Notes: generated by a model from the letters alone, not told the origin. A DNA stretch of 10,163 nt from Oscillospiraceae bacterium (GCA_031282225.1 JAITEC010000198.1:1-10163), one strand, 5' to 3'; shown: positions 1 through 6,164, counted from the stretch's first letter. A program made the numbers and translations.

Positions 1-1
1 C

Positions 2-160
2 AAAATACGCTCCACGATGTGCAACTGCGGATCGCTTACGCTCGGCCAGTTGCAGGAAAACGCGCGCCTGACCCTCGTGTCCGCAACGTCAATAGTGGAG
101 GGCGGCGCCCACGATGTCATGCTCAAGGAAAACGCCATAAACATAGGCAACCGAGTATAA
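2..160 (+). CDS. guaB: IMP dehydrogenase, C-terminal end (partial)
   Basis: Only the last 52 codons are in the window; the gene enters from the left edge and stops with TAA. IMP dehydrogenase oxidises IMP to XMP with NAD+, the first committed step to GMP, in the cytoplasm. The visible tail contains RSTMCNCG followed by the block LVSATSIVEGGAHDVMLKE, which I recognise from the C-termini of the roughly 500-residue IMP dehydrogenases found in many Clostridia. The catalytic Cys loop and CBS domains would lie upstream and cannot be checked, so this rests on one short conserved block. The thiN start follows after 7 bases with no terminator, so the two are probably co-transcribed. A related GMP reductase-like member of the same barrel family is the main alternative. 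Confidence 0.7.
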   Translation, partial: KIRSTMCNCGSLTLGQLQENARLTLVSATSIVEGGAHDVMLKENAINIGNRV

Positions 161-167
161 CGCAGGT

Positions 168-851
168 ATGGGCGGCGATACTAGAGGGCGGAGGACGTGC
201 TATATAGCCGGGGCGGGGTCTTTTGCGGAAGGGGCGCCGCCGCGCGGGGGGGACTATATAATTGCGGCGGACGGGGGGTATGAGGCACTCGTGTCGCGCG
301 GGTACGTGCCGGATCTCGTGTGCGGAGACTTCGACTCGCTGGGATATGAGCCGGATTGCCCAAACGTTATGGCGCGCCCGCGCGCCAAGGACGAGACAGA
401 CGCGGAACTCGCCGTGAGGCACGGCATGGGGCGCGGACATAGGCTGTTTGTCATAAACGGAGGGATGGGCGGGCGGCCAGACCACACGTTTGGGAACATG
501 GCGCTCCTTGCGCAAATAGCGCGCGGGCGCGGGCGGGGATTCCTGGCGGGCGGCGATGCCAACATTACAGCCGTATGGCGCGGCGAGGCGCGCTTTACGG
601 CGGCGGCGCAAGGTTACATTTCCGTGTTCGCGTTCGGCGGCATGGCGCGCGGAGTGGATATAGAGGGGCTGAAATACACGCTCCGTAACGCCGAACTGCG
701 CCCCGACACAACGCTGGGGGTGAGCAACGAGTTCCTGGGCGCCCCGTCGCGCGTGCGCGTCCGCAGCGGCACCGCGCTCATTATGTGGGCAGGCAGTTTA
801 TACGATACCGCAGAAGAACTTATGGAGTTGAAAGGGAGGCCGTATTCATGA
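168..851 (+). CDS. thiN: Thiamine pyrophosphokinase
   Basis: A 227-residue cytoplasmic enzyme that transfers pyrophosphate from ATP to thiamine to make thiamine diphosphate. The family signature motifs appear in order: ADGG (34-37), GDFDS (53-57), KDETDAELA (74-82, acidic metal and ATP site), GGRPDHTFGN (101-110), then the C-terminal thiamine-binding half with SVFAF (152-156), GLKYTL (167-172) and GVSNEF (184-189). Length is close to the usual 210-220. The ATG at 168 is the only sensible start before the conserved CYIAGAG strand; the ribosome binding site is poor (an AGG only one base from the ATG), so initiation may depend on coupling to the upstream guaB stop. The stop codon overlaps the next gene's ATG as ATGA, suggesting translational coupling with the membrane protein. 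Confidence 0.93.
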   Translation: MGGDTRGRRTCYIAGAGSFAEGAPPRGGDYIIAADGGYEALVSRGYVPDLVCGDFDSLGYEPDCPNVMARPRAKDETDAELAVRHGMGRGHRLFVINGGMGGRPDHTFGNMALLAQIARGRGRGFLAGGDANITAVWRGEARFTAAAQGYISVFAFGGMARGVDIEGLKYTLRNAELRPDTTLGVSNEFLGAPSRVRVRSGTALIMWAGSLYDTAEELMELKGRPYS

Positions 852-1516
852 GGGAGAACCGGATTTTTGCGCTGTGTTACAGGTGCGCGGCGTTCATGCT
901 GTGTTTGGCGGGGATACTTGCAACGGCGGGCGCGTTTGCGGGGCGGTTTAACTGGCGCATGCTCTTGTACTATACAACAGAGAGCAACATCATGGTGCTG
1001 GCGATGTTCGGCGCGCTGATTGCCAAAACCGCCGCCGGCATTAAAAAGGGCGGCACAGAGGGCGGGTGCAGCTACTTTGAGCGGCTGTCCGCAATTGTAA
1101 TGCTGTCAATAACAGTGACGCTCATAGTGTTTTGGCTCTTGCTCGCGCCGTATTTCGGGGGCGGCATGGGGCTGCTGACCTTTACCAATATGCAAGTGCA
1201 CGCGATCACGCCGCTGCTCATGATATTCGATTACTTCCTCTTCGCAGAGCCTGGCAAGCTGAAAAAACACGACCCGTGGATATTTGCCGTGATCCCGCTG
1301 GGATATTTTGCCCAATCTACGGCGCTCGGCTTTTCCGGATTCAAATACGGCGGGTTGTCCAGTGCGCCTGCGACGCGGTTCCCATACTTTTTCCTGGATT
1401 TTGACCTGATAGGCTCGCGCGTGTTTTTATACGTATTGGCCCTCACGGTATTTTTCATGGCCCTGGCGTACTTGCTGCTGTGGTATGACAGGCGGCGGGG
1501 GGGGCTCGCACGCTAA
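848..1516 (+). CDS. Pr6Pr family membrane protein
   Basis: A 222-residue integral membrane protein of unknown function. About six hydrophobic helices are visible, roughly at residues 8-30, 38-62, 80-102, 108-132, 140-158 and 180-212, ending in a short basic tail (YDRRRGG). The pattern YYTTESN after helix 1, HAITPLLMIFDY, the PLGY segment and the FPYFFLDFD loop fit the Pr6Pr family, named for conserved prolines. The frame is open from 785, but the ATG at 848 is chosen because it has a strong ribosome binding site (GGGAGG near 833) and forms the ATGA overlap with the thiN stop. Coupling to thiN could mean a thiamine-related role, but that is only context: the family is widespread and no transport motif is visible. 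Confidence 0.85.
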   Translation: MRENRIFALCYRCAAFMLCLAGILATAGAFAGRFNWRMLLYYTTESNIMVLAMFGALIAKTAAGIKKGGTEGGCSYFERLSAIVMLSITVTLIVFWLLLAPYFGGGMGLLTFTNMQVHAITPLLMIFDYFLFAEPGKLKKHDPWIFAVIPLGYFAQSTALGFSGFKYGGLSSAPATRFPYFFLDFDLIGSRVFLYVLALTVFFMALAYLLLWYDRRRGGLAR

Positions 1517-1527
1517 AGAAAAAATAT

Positions 1528-1556
1528 TTGCAATTTGCCCGGAGATATGCTAGGAT
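1528..1556 (+). promoter_or_regulatory. Candidate sigma-A promoter for rpmE-hflX
   Basis: In the 86-base gap before rpmE there is TTGCAA (1528-1533) and, after a 17-base spacer, TAGGAT (1551-1556), each matching four of six consensus bases. Transcription would start near 1563, leaving about 40 bases of leader including the ribosome binding site. The surrounding stretch is A/T-richer than the genes. This is by eye only. A better-looking TATAAT at 1579-1584 was set aside because transcription would then begin at the ribosome binding site itself. Confidence 0.4.
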
Positions 1557-1590
1557 AATGTCCGCGCCTGCGTGCGCGTATAATTAGAGC

Positions 1591-1596
1591 GAGGTG
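1591..1596 (+). promoter_or_regulatory. Ribosome binding site deciding the rpmE start
   Basis: GAGGTG lies six bases before the TTG at 1603. It could be misread as containing a GTG start at 1594, but the TTG gives the standard L31 N-terminus (M-KEGIHPNY) and a correct spacing, while the GTG would have no ribosome binding site of its own. Confidence 0.65.
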
Positions 1597-1602
1597 AATA
1601 TC

Positions 1603-1803
1603 TTGAAAGAGGGAATACACCCAAACTACGGGCCTGCCACAATAAGGTGCGCCTGTGGGGAGGTCATTGAGACGGGCAGTACAAAAAAGGACATAAAGAT
1701 TGAAATATGCTCCAAGTGCCACCCGTTCTACACGGGCAAACAGAAGTTGGTGGATACGAGCGGGCGCGTTGACAAATTCAACAGACGGTTTGGATTGCAA
1801 TAA
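1603..1803 (+). CDS. rpmE: 50S ribosomal protein L31, zinc-binding type
   Basis: A 66-residue ribosomal protein placed at the central protuberance, where L31 bridges the two subunits. From the TTG start the N-terminus reads KEGIHPNY, as in standard L31. The zinc-binding cysteines C16-x-C18 and C36-x-x-C39 are all present, so this is the Zn form and not the Cys-less paralogue made under zinc starvation. The tail ([23 protein letters not shown]) is also typical. A GTG nine bases earlier at 1594 would add three residues, but it sits inside the ribosome binding site. The gene is preceded by a candidate promoter and its end overlaps the probable start of hflX, so both are likely on one transcript. 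Confidence 0.95.
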   Translation: MKEGIHPNYGPATIRCACGEVIETGSTKKDIKIEICSKCHPFYTGKQKLVDTSGRVDKFNRRFGLQ

Positions 1804-3073
1804 CGTCGAAAGAGCCGTGACAGCGGGGCTGCGCGCAGACAGCATGGCTCCGGACGAGCGATCAGACGAGCAGAGCATGGAAGAGCTGGAGTCGTTGCTG
1901 CGCACCGCCGGGGGCGTGTGCGTGGGCAGCGCGCTTCAGCACCGGCCGTCGCCGGATCCCCGCACGTTTATCGGGGACGGCAAGGTGAAAGAACTCAGGG
2001 CCCTGATAGACGCCGAGGAGTGTACGCTGGCGGTGTTCGACAACGAGCTGTCTCCGTCACAGACGCGCGCGCTCGGCGAGGAGCTGGGCGTTCGCGTGAT
2101 AGACCGGTCAACGCTGATACTCGACATCTTTGCCTCGCGCGCGCAGTCGCGCGAGGGGCGGCTGCAGGTGGAGCTCGCGCAGTACAAGTACCTGCTGCCG
2201 AGGCTGACCGGCATGTGGTCGCATCTCGTCAGGCAGACGGGCTCGTCCGCGCCGATAGGCACGCGCGGACCGGGAGAGACGCAGCTTGAGACGGACAGGC
2301 GACATATTCGCCGCAGGATAGCCAAGCTGGAGGATGAACTGCGCGACGTGCGCCGCGTGCGCTCGTCCCAGCGGCGTTTGCGCGAAAAGAACGCGTTGCC
2401 GGTCGTCGCGCTCGTCGGCTACACAAACTCCGGCAAGTCGACGCTGCTAAACGCGCTGACGAATGCCGGCATTCAGGCGAACGACCGCCTGTTCGACACG
2501 CTCGACACTACAACGCGCCGCATGAGGGTAAATGATCGCGTAGAGGCGCTGTTATCCGATACCGTGGGCTTCATACACAAGCTGCCGCACCACCTCATAG
2601 ACGCGTTCGGTGCGACGCTTGAGGAATTGAAGTTCGCGGACTTGCTTGTCCATGTGATAGACTCGTCTAACCCCGAGTGGGATCGCCAAGCGCGCGTAGT
2701 AAACGCGCTCATCGCGCGCCTCGGCGCCGAATCAAAGCCGCGCATAGAGGCGTTTAACAAGTGCGACCTTACAGGGAGGGACGCGACGGTACCGCACGGG
2801 ACGGATGCCGTGGAGATATCTGCAAAGACGGGCGAGGGCACAGATAAGCTGCTCGCGCGCATAGGGGAACTGCTGTCAAGCGAGGACGTGCGCGCGCTGC
2901 TGCGCCTGCCGTACAGCAAGGGGGGGCTCGTCGACACGCTGACGCGCGAGGGGGGCGTCACGCGCACGGAGTACCGCGACGGATATATTGAAATGGAGGC
3001 CGTGCTCCGCCCGGACGTATACGGACGCGTCAGCCAATACGCGCAATCGCCGGATGGAGCGCAAGAGGGCTAG
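1790..3073 (+). CDS. hflX: GTPase HflX
   Basis: A ribosome-associated GTPase that binds the 50S subunit and splits stalled or hibernating 70S ribosomes, especially after heat stress. In order: an N-terminal HflX domain with [10 protein letters not shown] (from 60), [20 protein letters not shown], the glycine-rich [13 protein letters not shown] (159-171), a coiled basic linker, then the G domain with G1 GYTNSGKST (210-218), TLDTTTRR, G3 DTVGF (257-261), G4 NKCD (323-326) and G5 SAKTGEG (344-350). The start is uncertain. The TTG at 1790 gives 427 residues, close to the 426 of E. coli HflX, and keeps VERAVTAGL, equivalent to the conserved first strand, but has no good ribosome binding site; GTG 1817 and ATG 1844 are alternatives. 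With the 1790 start it overlaps rpmE by 14 bases. Confidence 0.93.
   Translation: MDCNNVERAVTAGLRADSMAPDERSDEQSMEELESLLRTAGGVCVGSALQHRPSPDPRTFIGDGKVKELRALIDAEECTLAVFDNELSPSQTRALGEELGVRVIDRSTLILDIFASRAQSREGRLQVELAQYKYLLPRLTGMWSHLVRQTGSSAPIGTRGPGETQLETDRRHIRRRIAKLEDELRDVRRVRSSQRRLREKNALPVVALVGYTNSGKSTLLNALTNAGIQANDRLFDTLDTTTRRMRVNDRVEALLSDTVGFIHKLPHHLIDAFGATLEELKFADLLVHVIDSSNPEWDRQARVVNALIARLGAESKPRIEAFNKCDLTGRDATVPHGTDAVEISAKTGEGTDKLLARIGELLSSEDVRALLRLPYSKGGLVDTLTREGGVTRTEYRDGYIEMEAVLRPDVYGRVSQYAQSPDGAQEG
2133..2156 (+). repeat. Perfect 9-bp inverted repeat inside hflX
   Basis: CCTCGCGCG (2133-2141) is the exact reverse complement of CGCGCGAGG (2148-2156), with a 6-base loop. It encodes part of the conserved [10 protein letters not shown] stretch, so protein constraint on Arg and Ser codons may explain it. 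There is no following T-run, so it is not a terminator. Confidence 0.6.
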
Positions 3074-3828
3074 ACGCCGAGCGCGTCGGACATGGAGTAC
3101 AGCCCCGGAGATTTTACGCCCGCGAGGAACTTGGCGGCCTTGAGCGCGCCGACGGCAAACACGTCGCGCGAAAACGCGGAGTGCTTTAGCGTGATGACCT
3201 CGTCGTGCCCGGCGAATACGACCTCGTGCTCGCCGACTATCGTGCCGCCGCGCACGGATGAAATGCCTATCTCATGAATGTCTCTCGGCGCGCGCCTGTC
3301 GGCGCGCGCCGTTACATATTCGGACTCATAGGGGAGCGCGCTCGCGGCGGCGTCGGCGAGCAGGAGCGCCGTGCCGCTGGGAGCGTCGGCCTTGCGGTTG
3401 TGGTGGCGCTCCACGATCTCAACATCGAAGCCCTCGCCGAGCGCAGCCGCAACGCGCTTTACAAGCTCCGCGAGAAGATTGACACCGAGCGACATGTTGC
3501 CCGAGCGCAGTATCGGGACTGTCGCGGACGCCTCTTTTACAGCTTCCAGCTGTTGCGTGGAGTATCCGGTAGTACATAGTACCAGCGGCATCTTTCTCTC
3601 GTAGGCGAGGTACAGCAGCCCGTCGAGAATGGACGGCGAGGAGGAATCTACTATGACATCGGCTTGCCCGTCGAACTCGCGCGGATCGTCGTAGATGGGG
3701 AACCTGTTCGACCGCATATGCACTACGTCGAACCCCGCCGCGATCTCAACGTCCGCGTCGCGCGCCGCCAGCTCCGCCACAGCGCGTCCCATATGCCCGC
3801 AGCACCCTGAAATAATTATCTTTAGCAT
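3070..3828 (-). CDS. dapB: 4-hydroxy-tetrahydrodipicolinate reductase
   Basis: A 252-residue cytoplasmic enzyme that uses NAD(P)H to reduce the DapA product to tetrahydrodipicolinate, on the way to diaminopimelate and lysine. The N-terminal nucleotide-binding loop GCCGHMG (8-14) replaces the more common GxxGRMG. TTGYS (86-90) marks the hinge region, and the catalytic and substrate block reads ERHHNRKADAPSGTA (140-154), with H142/H143 and K146 in place of the family's His and Lys. The C-terminal FAVGALKAAKFL and PGLYSMSDALG are standard. It starts 12 bases after the dapA stop, so it is the last gene of asd-dapA-dapB. Its TAG stop shares a CTAG with the convergent hflX stop. It carries a strong internal hairpin at 3286-3311. 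Confidence 0.96.
   Translation of the reverse strand: MLKIIISGCCGHMGRAVAELAARDADVEIAAGFDVVHMRSNRFPIYDDPREFDGQADVIVDSSSPSILDGLLYLAYERKMPLVLCTTGYSTQQLEAVKEASATVPILRSGNMSLGVNLLAELVKRVAAALGEGFDVEIVERHHNRKADAPSGTALLLADAAASALPYESEYVTARADRRAPRDIHEIGISSVRGGTIVGEHEVVFAGHDEVITLKHSAFSRDVFAVGALKAAKFLAGVKSPGLYSMSDALGV
3286..3311 (-). repeat. Perfect 11-bp GC hairpin inside dapB
   Basis: The 10-base palindrome GGCGCGCGCC occurs twice (3287-3296 and 3301-3310) separated by four bases; with the flanking C3286 and G3311 the arms pair as an uninterrupted 11-bp all-GC stem with a 4-base loop (GACA in the dapB mRNA). It encodes TARADRRAPR, a surface-like stretch just before the conserved DIHEIGI segment. No U-run follows on the mRNA, so it does not look like a terminator. 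Confidence 0.8.
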
Positions 3829-3840
3829 TGTCAGGTACTC

Positions 3841-4731
3841 TCAAACGAGGCTGAATCCGGCCTTTTGCAGCGAGGCCTTTAGCTTTTCGAGATTCTCGGG
3901 CGACATGTCGCACAGGGGCAGGCGCAGTTCCCCGGCATCCATGCCAATGAGGTTCATCGCCGTCTTCAGCGGTATCGGGTTGACCTCTATGAACAGATTA
4001 TCCATCAGATCCAGGTACCTGTAGAATATATTCAGGGCGCCGGCGTAGTCGCCGCGCAGGCACAGGTGCGTTATTTGGGTCATCTGCGCCGGTATAATAT
4101 TGGCGCAGGTAGATATCAGGCCCTTTGCGCCCAGCGCCATCAGGGATATGGTCTCGTTGTCGTTGCCGGACCATATGAATAAATCGTCCCCGCACGCGGC
4201 GAGAGTGGCAGCCGCCAGGGGGATGCTGCCCGAGGCCTCTTTTACGCCGTTTATGTTCTTGTGGCGCGATAGCTCTATATATGTCTGCGCGGTGAAGGAC
4301 ATCGACGTGCGGCTTGGAACGTTGTACAGTATTATCGGAATGCCCACCGCGTCCGCTATGTGCGTGAAGTGGCGCACAAGGCCGCGCTGCGTCGTCTTGT
4401 TGTAGTAAGGCGTCACGTGTAGCAGCGCGTCCGCCCCGCTGCTCTCGGCCTCGCGGGACAGGAGCGTAGCCGCCTCCGTGTCGTTGCTGCCCGCGCCCGC
4501 GATGACTTTTACGCGCCCTCCGACGCGCTTGACGCAAAAATCCACTACCTGTATGTGCTCGTCTATAGACTGCGTGGAGCTCTCGCCGGTAGAGCCGCAC
4601 GCCACTATGGCGTCCACGCCGCCAGCTATCTGCAAGTCGATGAGCTCGCCGAGCTTATCGTAATCTATGCCGCCGTGCCTGTACGGCGTCACGATAGCCG
4701 TAGCCAAGCCCGTAAAAACCGGAGTCTTCAT
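3841..4731 (-). CDS. dapA: 4-hydroxy-tetrahydrodipicolinate synthase
   Basis: A 296-residue aldolase-type enzyme that condenses pyruvate with aspartate semialdehyde, the branch point to lysine and diaminopimelate. Visible residues: the G-S-T-G-E-S motif (46-51), TPYYNK (107-112, the Tyr that reaches into the neighbouring subunit), YNVPSR (136-141, catalytic Tyr136 and substrate-binding Arg141) and GVKEASG (162-168) with Lys164 as the Schiff-base lysine. The usual Thr-Thr pair reads Ser47-Thr48. The frame stays open upstream to 5058 inside asd, but the ATG at 4731 gives the standard KTPVFTGLATAIVTP start and has a GGAG 11 bases upstream. It lies 50 bases after the asd stop and 12 before the dapB start. 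Related aldolases (N-acetylneuraminate lyase, KDG aldolase) are unlikely given the dap context. Confidence 0.96.
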   Translation of the reverse strand: MKTPVFTGLATAIVTPYRHGGIDYDKLGELIDLQIAGGVDAIVACGSTGESSTQSIDEHIQVVDFCVKRVGGRVKVIAGAGSNDTEAATLLSREAESSGADALLHVTPYYNKTTQRGLVRHFTHIADAVGIPIILYNVPSRTSMSFTAQTYIELSRHKNINGVKEASGSIPLAAATLAACGDDLFIWSGNDNETISLMALGAKGLISTCANIIPAQMTQITHLCLRGDYAGALNIFYRYLDLMDNLFIEVNPIPLKTAMNLIGMDAGELRLPLCDMSPENLEKLKASLQKAGFSLV

Positions 4732-4752
4732 AATACCACACGCTCCAATATT

Positions 4753-4778
4753 ATTAATTGAGATTAATTGAGAATTGA
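4753..4778. repeat. Short tandem repeat between asd and dapA
   Basis: ATTAATTGAG occurs twice head to tail (4753-4762 and 4763-4772), followed by a partial third copy AATTGA (4773-4778). The stretch is strikingly A/T-rich compared with its neighbours and fills much of the 50-base asd-dapA gap. Function is unknown: it could be an unstructured leader helping dapA initiation, a regulator site, or slippage. No convincing promoter was seen here. Confidence 0.6.
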
Positions 4779-4781
4779 CAG

Positions 4782-5870
4782 TTATAACAGGTGATTGATG
4801 ATGTTTTCGGCGCAAAGGAGCTCGGCCAGCAGGACGGCGCCGCCGGCGGCGCCGCGAAGTGTGTTGTGGGAGAGGCAGATGAACATGATGTCGTACTGCG
4901 AGTCCTCGCGGAGACGGCCGACAGATATGGCCATGCCGTTTTCGAGCATCCTGTCCTGTGCGGTCTGCGGCCTGTCGGGTTCCTCGAAATAGTGCAGGAA
5001 TTGCCTGGGGGCAGACGGCAGGCCGAGTTCCTGCGGGCGGCCTGAAAAGCTGTTCCAACGCGATTTTATCTCGTTGATCGACGGCTTTTCTTCAAAAGAG
5101 ACAAATACCGCCGACATGTGTCCGTCTGACACGGGCACGCGCACGCATTGCGATGTCACGGAAGGGAGCCGGGCGTCCACAATGGCGCCGCCGGACACGC
5201 TCCCCCATATCTTGAGCGGCTCGCGCTCGGACTTCTCCTCCTCGCCGGGTATGAACGGTATAACGTTGTCGCGCATCCCGGGCCATGTCTCGAATGTCTT
5301 GCCCGCGCCCGATATGGCCTGGTATGTACACGCGAGCACGCGTACGGGGCGAAACTCCATGAGGGGATGGATGGCGGGCACATAGTTTTGCAAGGAGCAG
5401 TTGGCCTTGACGGCTATGAACCCGCGCTCCGTCCCCAACCGTTTTCGCTGGCTGCCTATCACTGCTAAGTGGCCGGGGTTGAGTTCGGGTATGACCATGG
5501 GCACGTCCGGTGTCGCACGGTGGGCGGAATTGTTTGATATAACGGGACACTCCGCCCGCGCGTATGCCTCCTCGAGGGCCGCCGTCTCGGCCTTGCCCAT
5601 GTCGACTGCGCAGAAAACGAAGTCCGCGCGGCCGGCCATCTCCGCGATGTCGCCGGACGCGGACAGGACGTTCATTGCGCGCGCGGCTTCCGGCACGGGC
5701 GTGGGCATCATCCACCTGCCCGCCACGGCCTGCCCATATGCCTTGCCCGCGCTGCGCGGACTCGCCGCGACGGCGGTAAGCTCAAACCACGGGTGGCGCT
5801 CCAGCAGGGAGACAAAGCGCTGCCCCACCATGCCCGTCGCCCCAATGACCCCCACCGAGTACTTTTTCAT
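4782..5870 (-). CDS. asd: Aspartate-semialdehyde dehydrogenase, archaeal/fungal-like class
   Basis: A 362-residue cytoplasmic enzyme that reduces aspartyl phosphate to aspartate semialdehyde with NADPH, feeding lysine/diaminopimelate and the threonine-methionine branch. GATGMVGQRF (10-19) is the nucleotide-binding loop; SNNSAHR (112-118), ANCSLQNYVP (156-165) with catalytic Cys158, TYQAISGAGK with Gln184, and VSDGHMSAV with the active-site His251 follow; RGAAGG (339-344) is near the end. The ISGAG block and overall spacing fit the archaeal/fungal-like class (the asd_EA type) rather than the E. coli or B. subtilis types. The frame is open to 5933, but ATG 5870 has AGAGGT seven bases upstream and gives the standard start. 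It is the first gene of asd-dapA-dapB, with a candidate promoter about 70 bases upstream. Confidence 0.95.
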   Translation of the reverse strand: MKKYSVGVIGATGMVGQRFVSLLERHPWFELTAVAASPRSAGKAYGQAVAGRWMMPTPVPEAARAMNVLSASGDIAEMAGRADFVFCAVDMGKAETAALEEAYARAECPVISNNSAHRATPDVPMVIPELNPGHLAVIGSQRKRLGTERGFIAVKANCSLQNYVPAIHPLMEFRPVRVLACTYQAISGAGKTFETWPGMRDNVIPFIPGEEEKSEREPLKIWGSVSGGAIVDARLPSVTSQCVRVPVSDGHMSAVFVSFEEKPSINEIKSRWNSFSGRPQELGLPSAPRQFLHYFEEPDRPQTAQDRMLENGMAISVGRLREDSQYDIMFICLSHNTLRGAAGGAVLLAELLCAENIINHLL

Positions 5871-5938
5871 GTGGTACCTCTTTTCCCCGCGCGAGCGGGC
5901 AGATGCGCGATATATAATGCGTGCAGCTCGCATGTTGT

Positions 5939-5968
5939 ATCATATTCACGCGCCGTCATATTTGACAA
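5939..5968 (-). promoter_or_regulatory. Candidate sigma-A promoter for asd-dapA-dapB
   Basis: On the minus strand TTGTCA (5968-5963) is followed after 18 bases by TATGAT (5944-5939), each matching five of six consensus bases. Transcription would begin near 5932, giving a leader of about 60 bases with the AGAGGT ribosome binding site at its end. Read by eye only. Confidence 0.55.
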
Positions 5969-6049
5969 CGGGATATGTATGGCGTGCGCAAAATCAGACA
6001 AAAAGATTCAAATATTTACAGCTTATTTACAAAACACTCAAAAAACTAC

Positions 6050-6078
6050 TTGTAACGCGAACTATTTTGTAATATAAT
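6050..6078 (+). promoter_or_regulatory. Sigma-A-like promoter for the spoIID-like gene and queA
   Basis: TTGTAA (6050-6055), a 17-base spacer and a perfect TATAAT (6073-6078), in an A/T-rich stretch. Transcription would start near 6085, about 80 bases before the ATG. The form is that of a vegetative promoter, which suggests that expression of this SpoIID-domain protein is not restricted to sporulation. Confidence 0.65.
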
Positions 6079-6120
6079 GCCGCTGTGGCTCGGCGCCGTA
6101 TGCCATGTGCCGATCGCGGC
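6079..6120 (+). other. Possible leader hairpin before the spoIID-like gene
   Basis: GCCGC (6079-6083) can pair with GCGGC (6116-6120) and CGGC (6091-6094) with GCCG (6109-6112), separated by an unequal internal loop, with a 14-base end loop. It falls at or just after the predicted transcription start. The pairing is modest and may be chance in GC-rich DNA. Confidence 0.3.
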
Positions 6121-6152
6121 TATTTTATCATCTCGACGGCGCACTGTCAACT

Positions 6153-6160
6153 AGGAGGGT
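6153..6160 (+). promoter_or_regulatory. Strong ribosome binding site of the spoIID-like gene
   Basis: AGGAGGGT, nearly a full anti-Shine-Dalgarno match, ends four bases before the ATG at 6165. It fixes that ATG as the start instead of the in-frame ATG at 6105, and the resulting N-terminus is a proper signal peptide. Confidence 0.85.
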
Positions 6161-6164
6161 CAAT

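Larger units (their letters stand above)
5871..6164. other. Divergent intergenic region between asd and the spoIID-like gene
   Basis: These 294 bases hold no convincing gene. The centre (about 5990-6078) is A/T-rich in contrast to everything around it. It contains a promoter candidate for each direction, a small GC hairpin in the asd leader (CCCGC 5886-5890 with GCGGG 5895-5899, just upstream of the asd ribosome binding site) and a two-step hairpin in the spoIID-like leader (6079-6120). I looked for a lysine riboswitch ahead of asd and saw none: the leader from the proposed start is only about 60 bases. Confidence 0.7.

Noticed and set aside
254..611. Open frames on the minus strand opposite thiN
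   Set aside because: Pro/Arg-rich shadows with no motifs, opposite a thiN with every expected signature.
1579..1584. Perfect TATAAT just before rpmE
   Set aside because: There is no matching -35 at the right distance, and transcription would start at the ribosome binding site. It could matter only for a leaderless or alternative start.
4732..4800. An internal promoter for dapA in the A/T-rich gap
   Set aside because: Possible hexamers on the minus strand (such as CTGTCA with a TAATAA-like -10) have a spacer of about 19 and poor matches, so I could not support it.
4732..5058. An N-terminal extension of dapA reaching back into asd
   Set aside because: The added residues are Arg/Pro-rich without homology to DapA, while the ATG at 4731 gives the standard N-terminus and family length.
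5913..5918. TATAAT on the plus strand in the asd leader
   Set aside because: The place for a -35 holds CGCGAG, and a transcript would run through an empty region that has a better promoter further on.
5871..5933. A 21-residue upstream extension of asd
   Set aside because: The ATG at 5870 has its own ribosome binding site and the standard dehydrogenase start; the extension covers the leader hairpin.
5871..5990. Lysine riboswitch ahead of asd
   Set aside because: The predicted leader is too short and I see no AGAGG-type L-box core or expression-platform terminator by eye; only a covariance-model scan could settle this fully.
5401..6072. A 223-codon open frame on the plus strand, opposite asd and running into the intergenic region
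   Set aside because: No family motif or ribosome binding site. The opposite strand encodes a complete Asd with its active-site residues.
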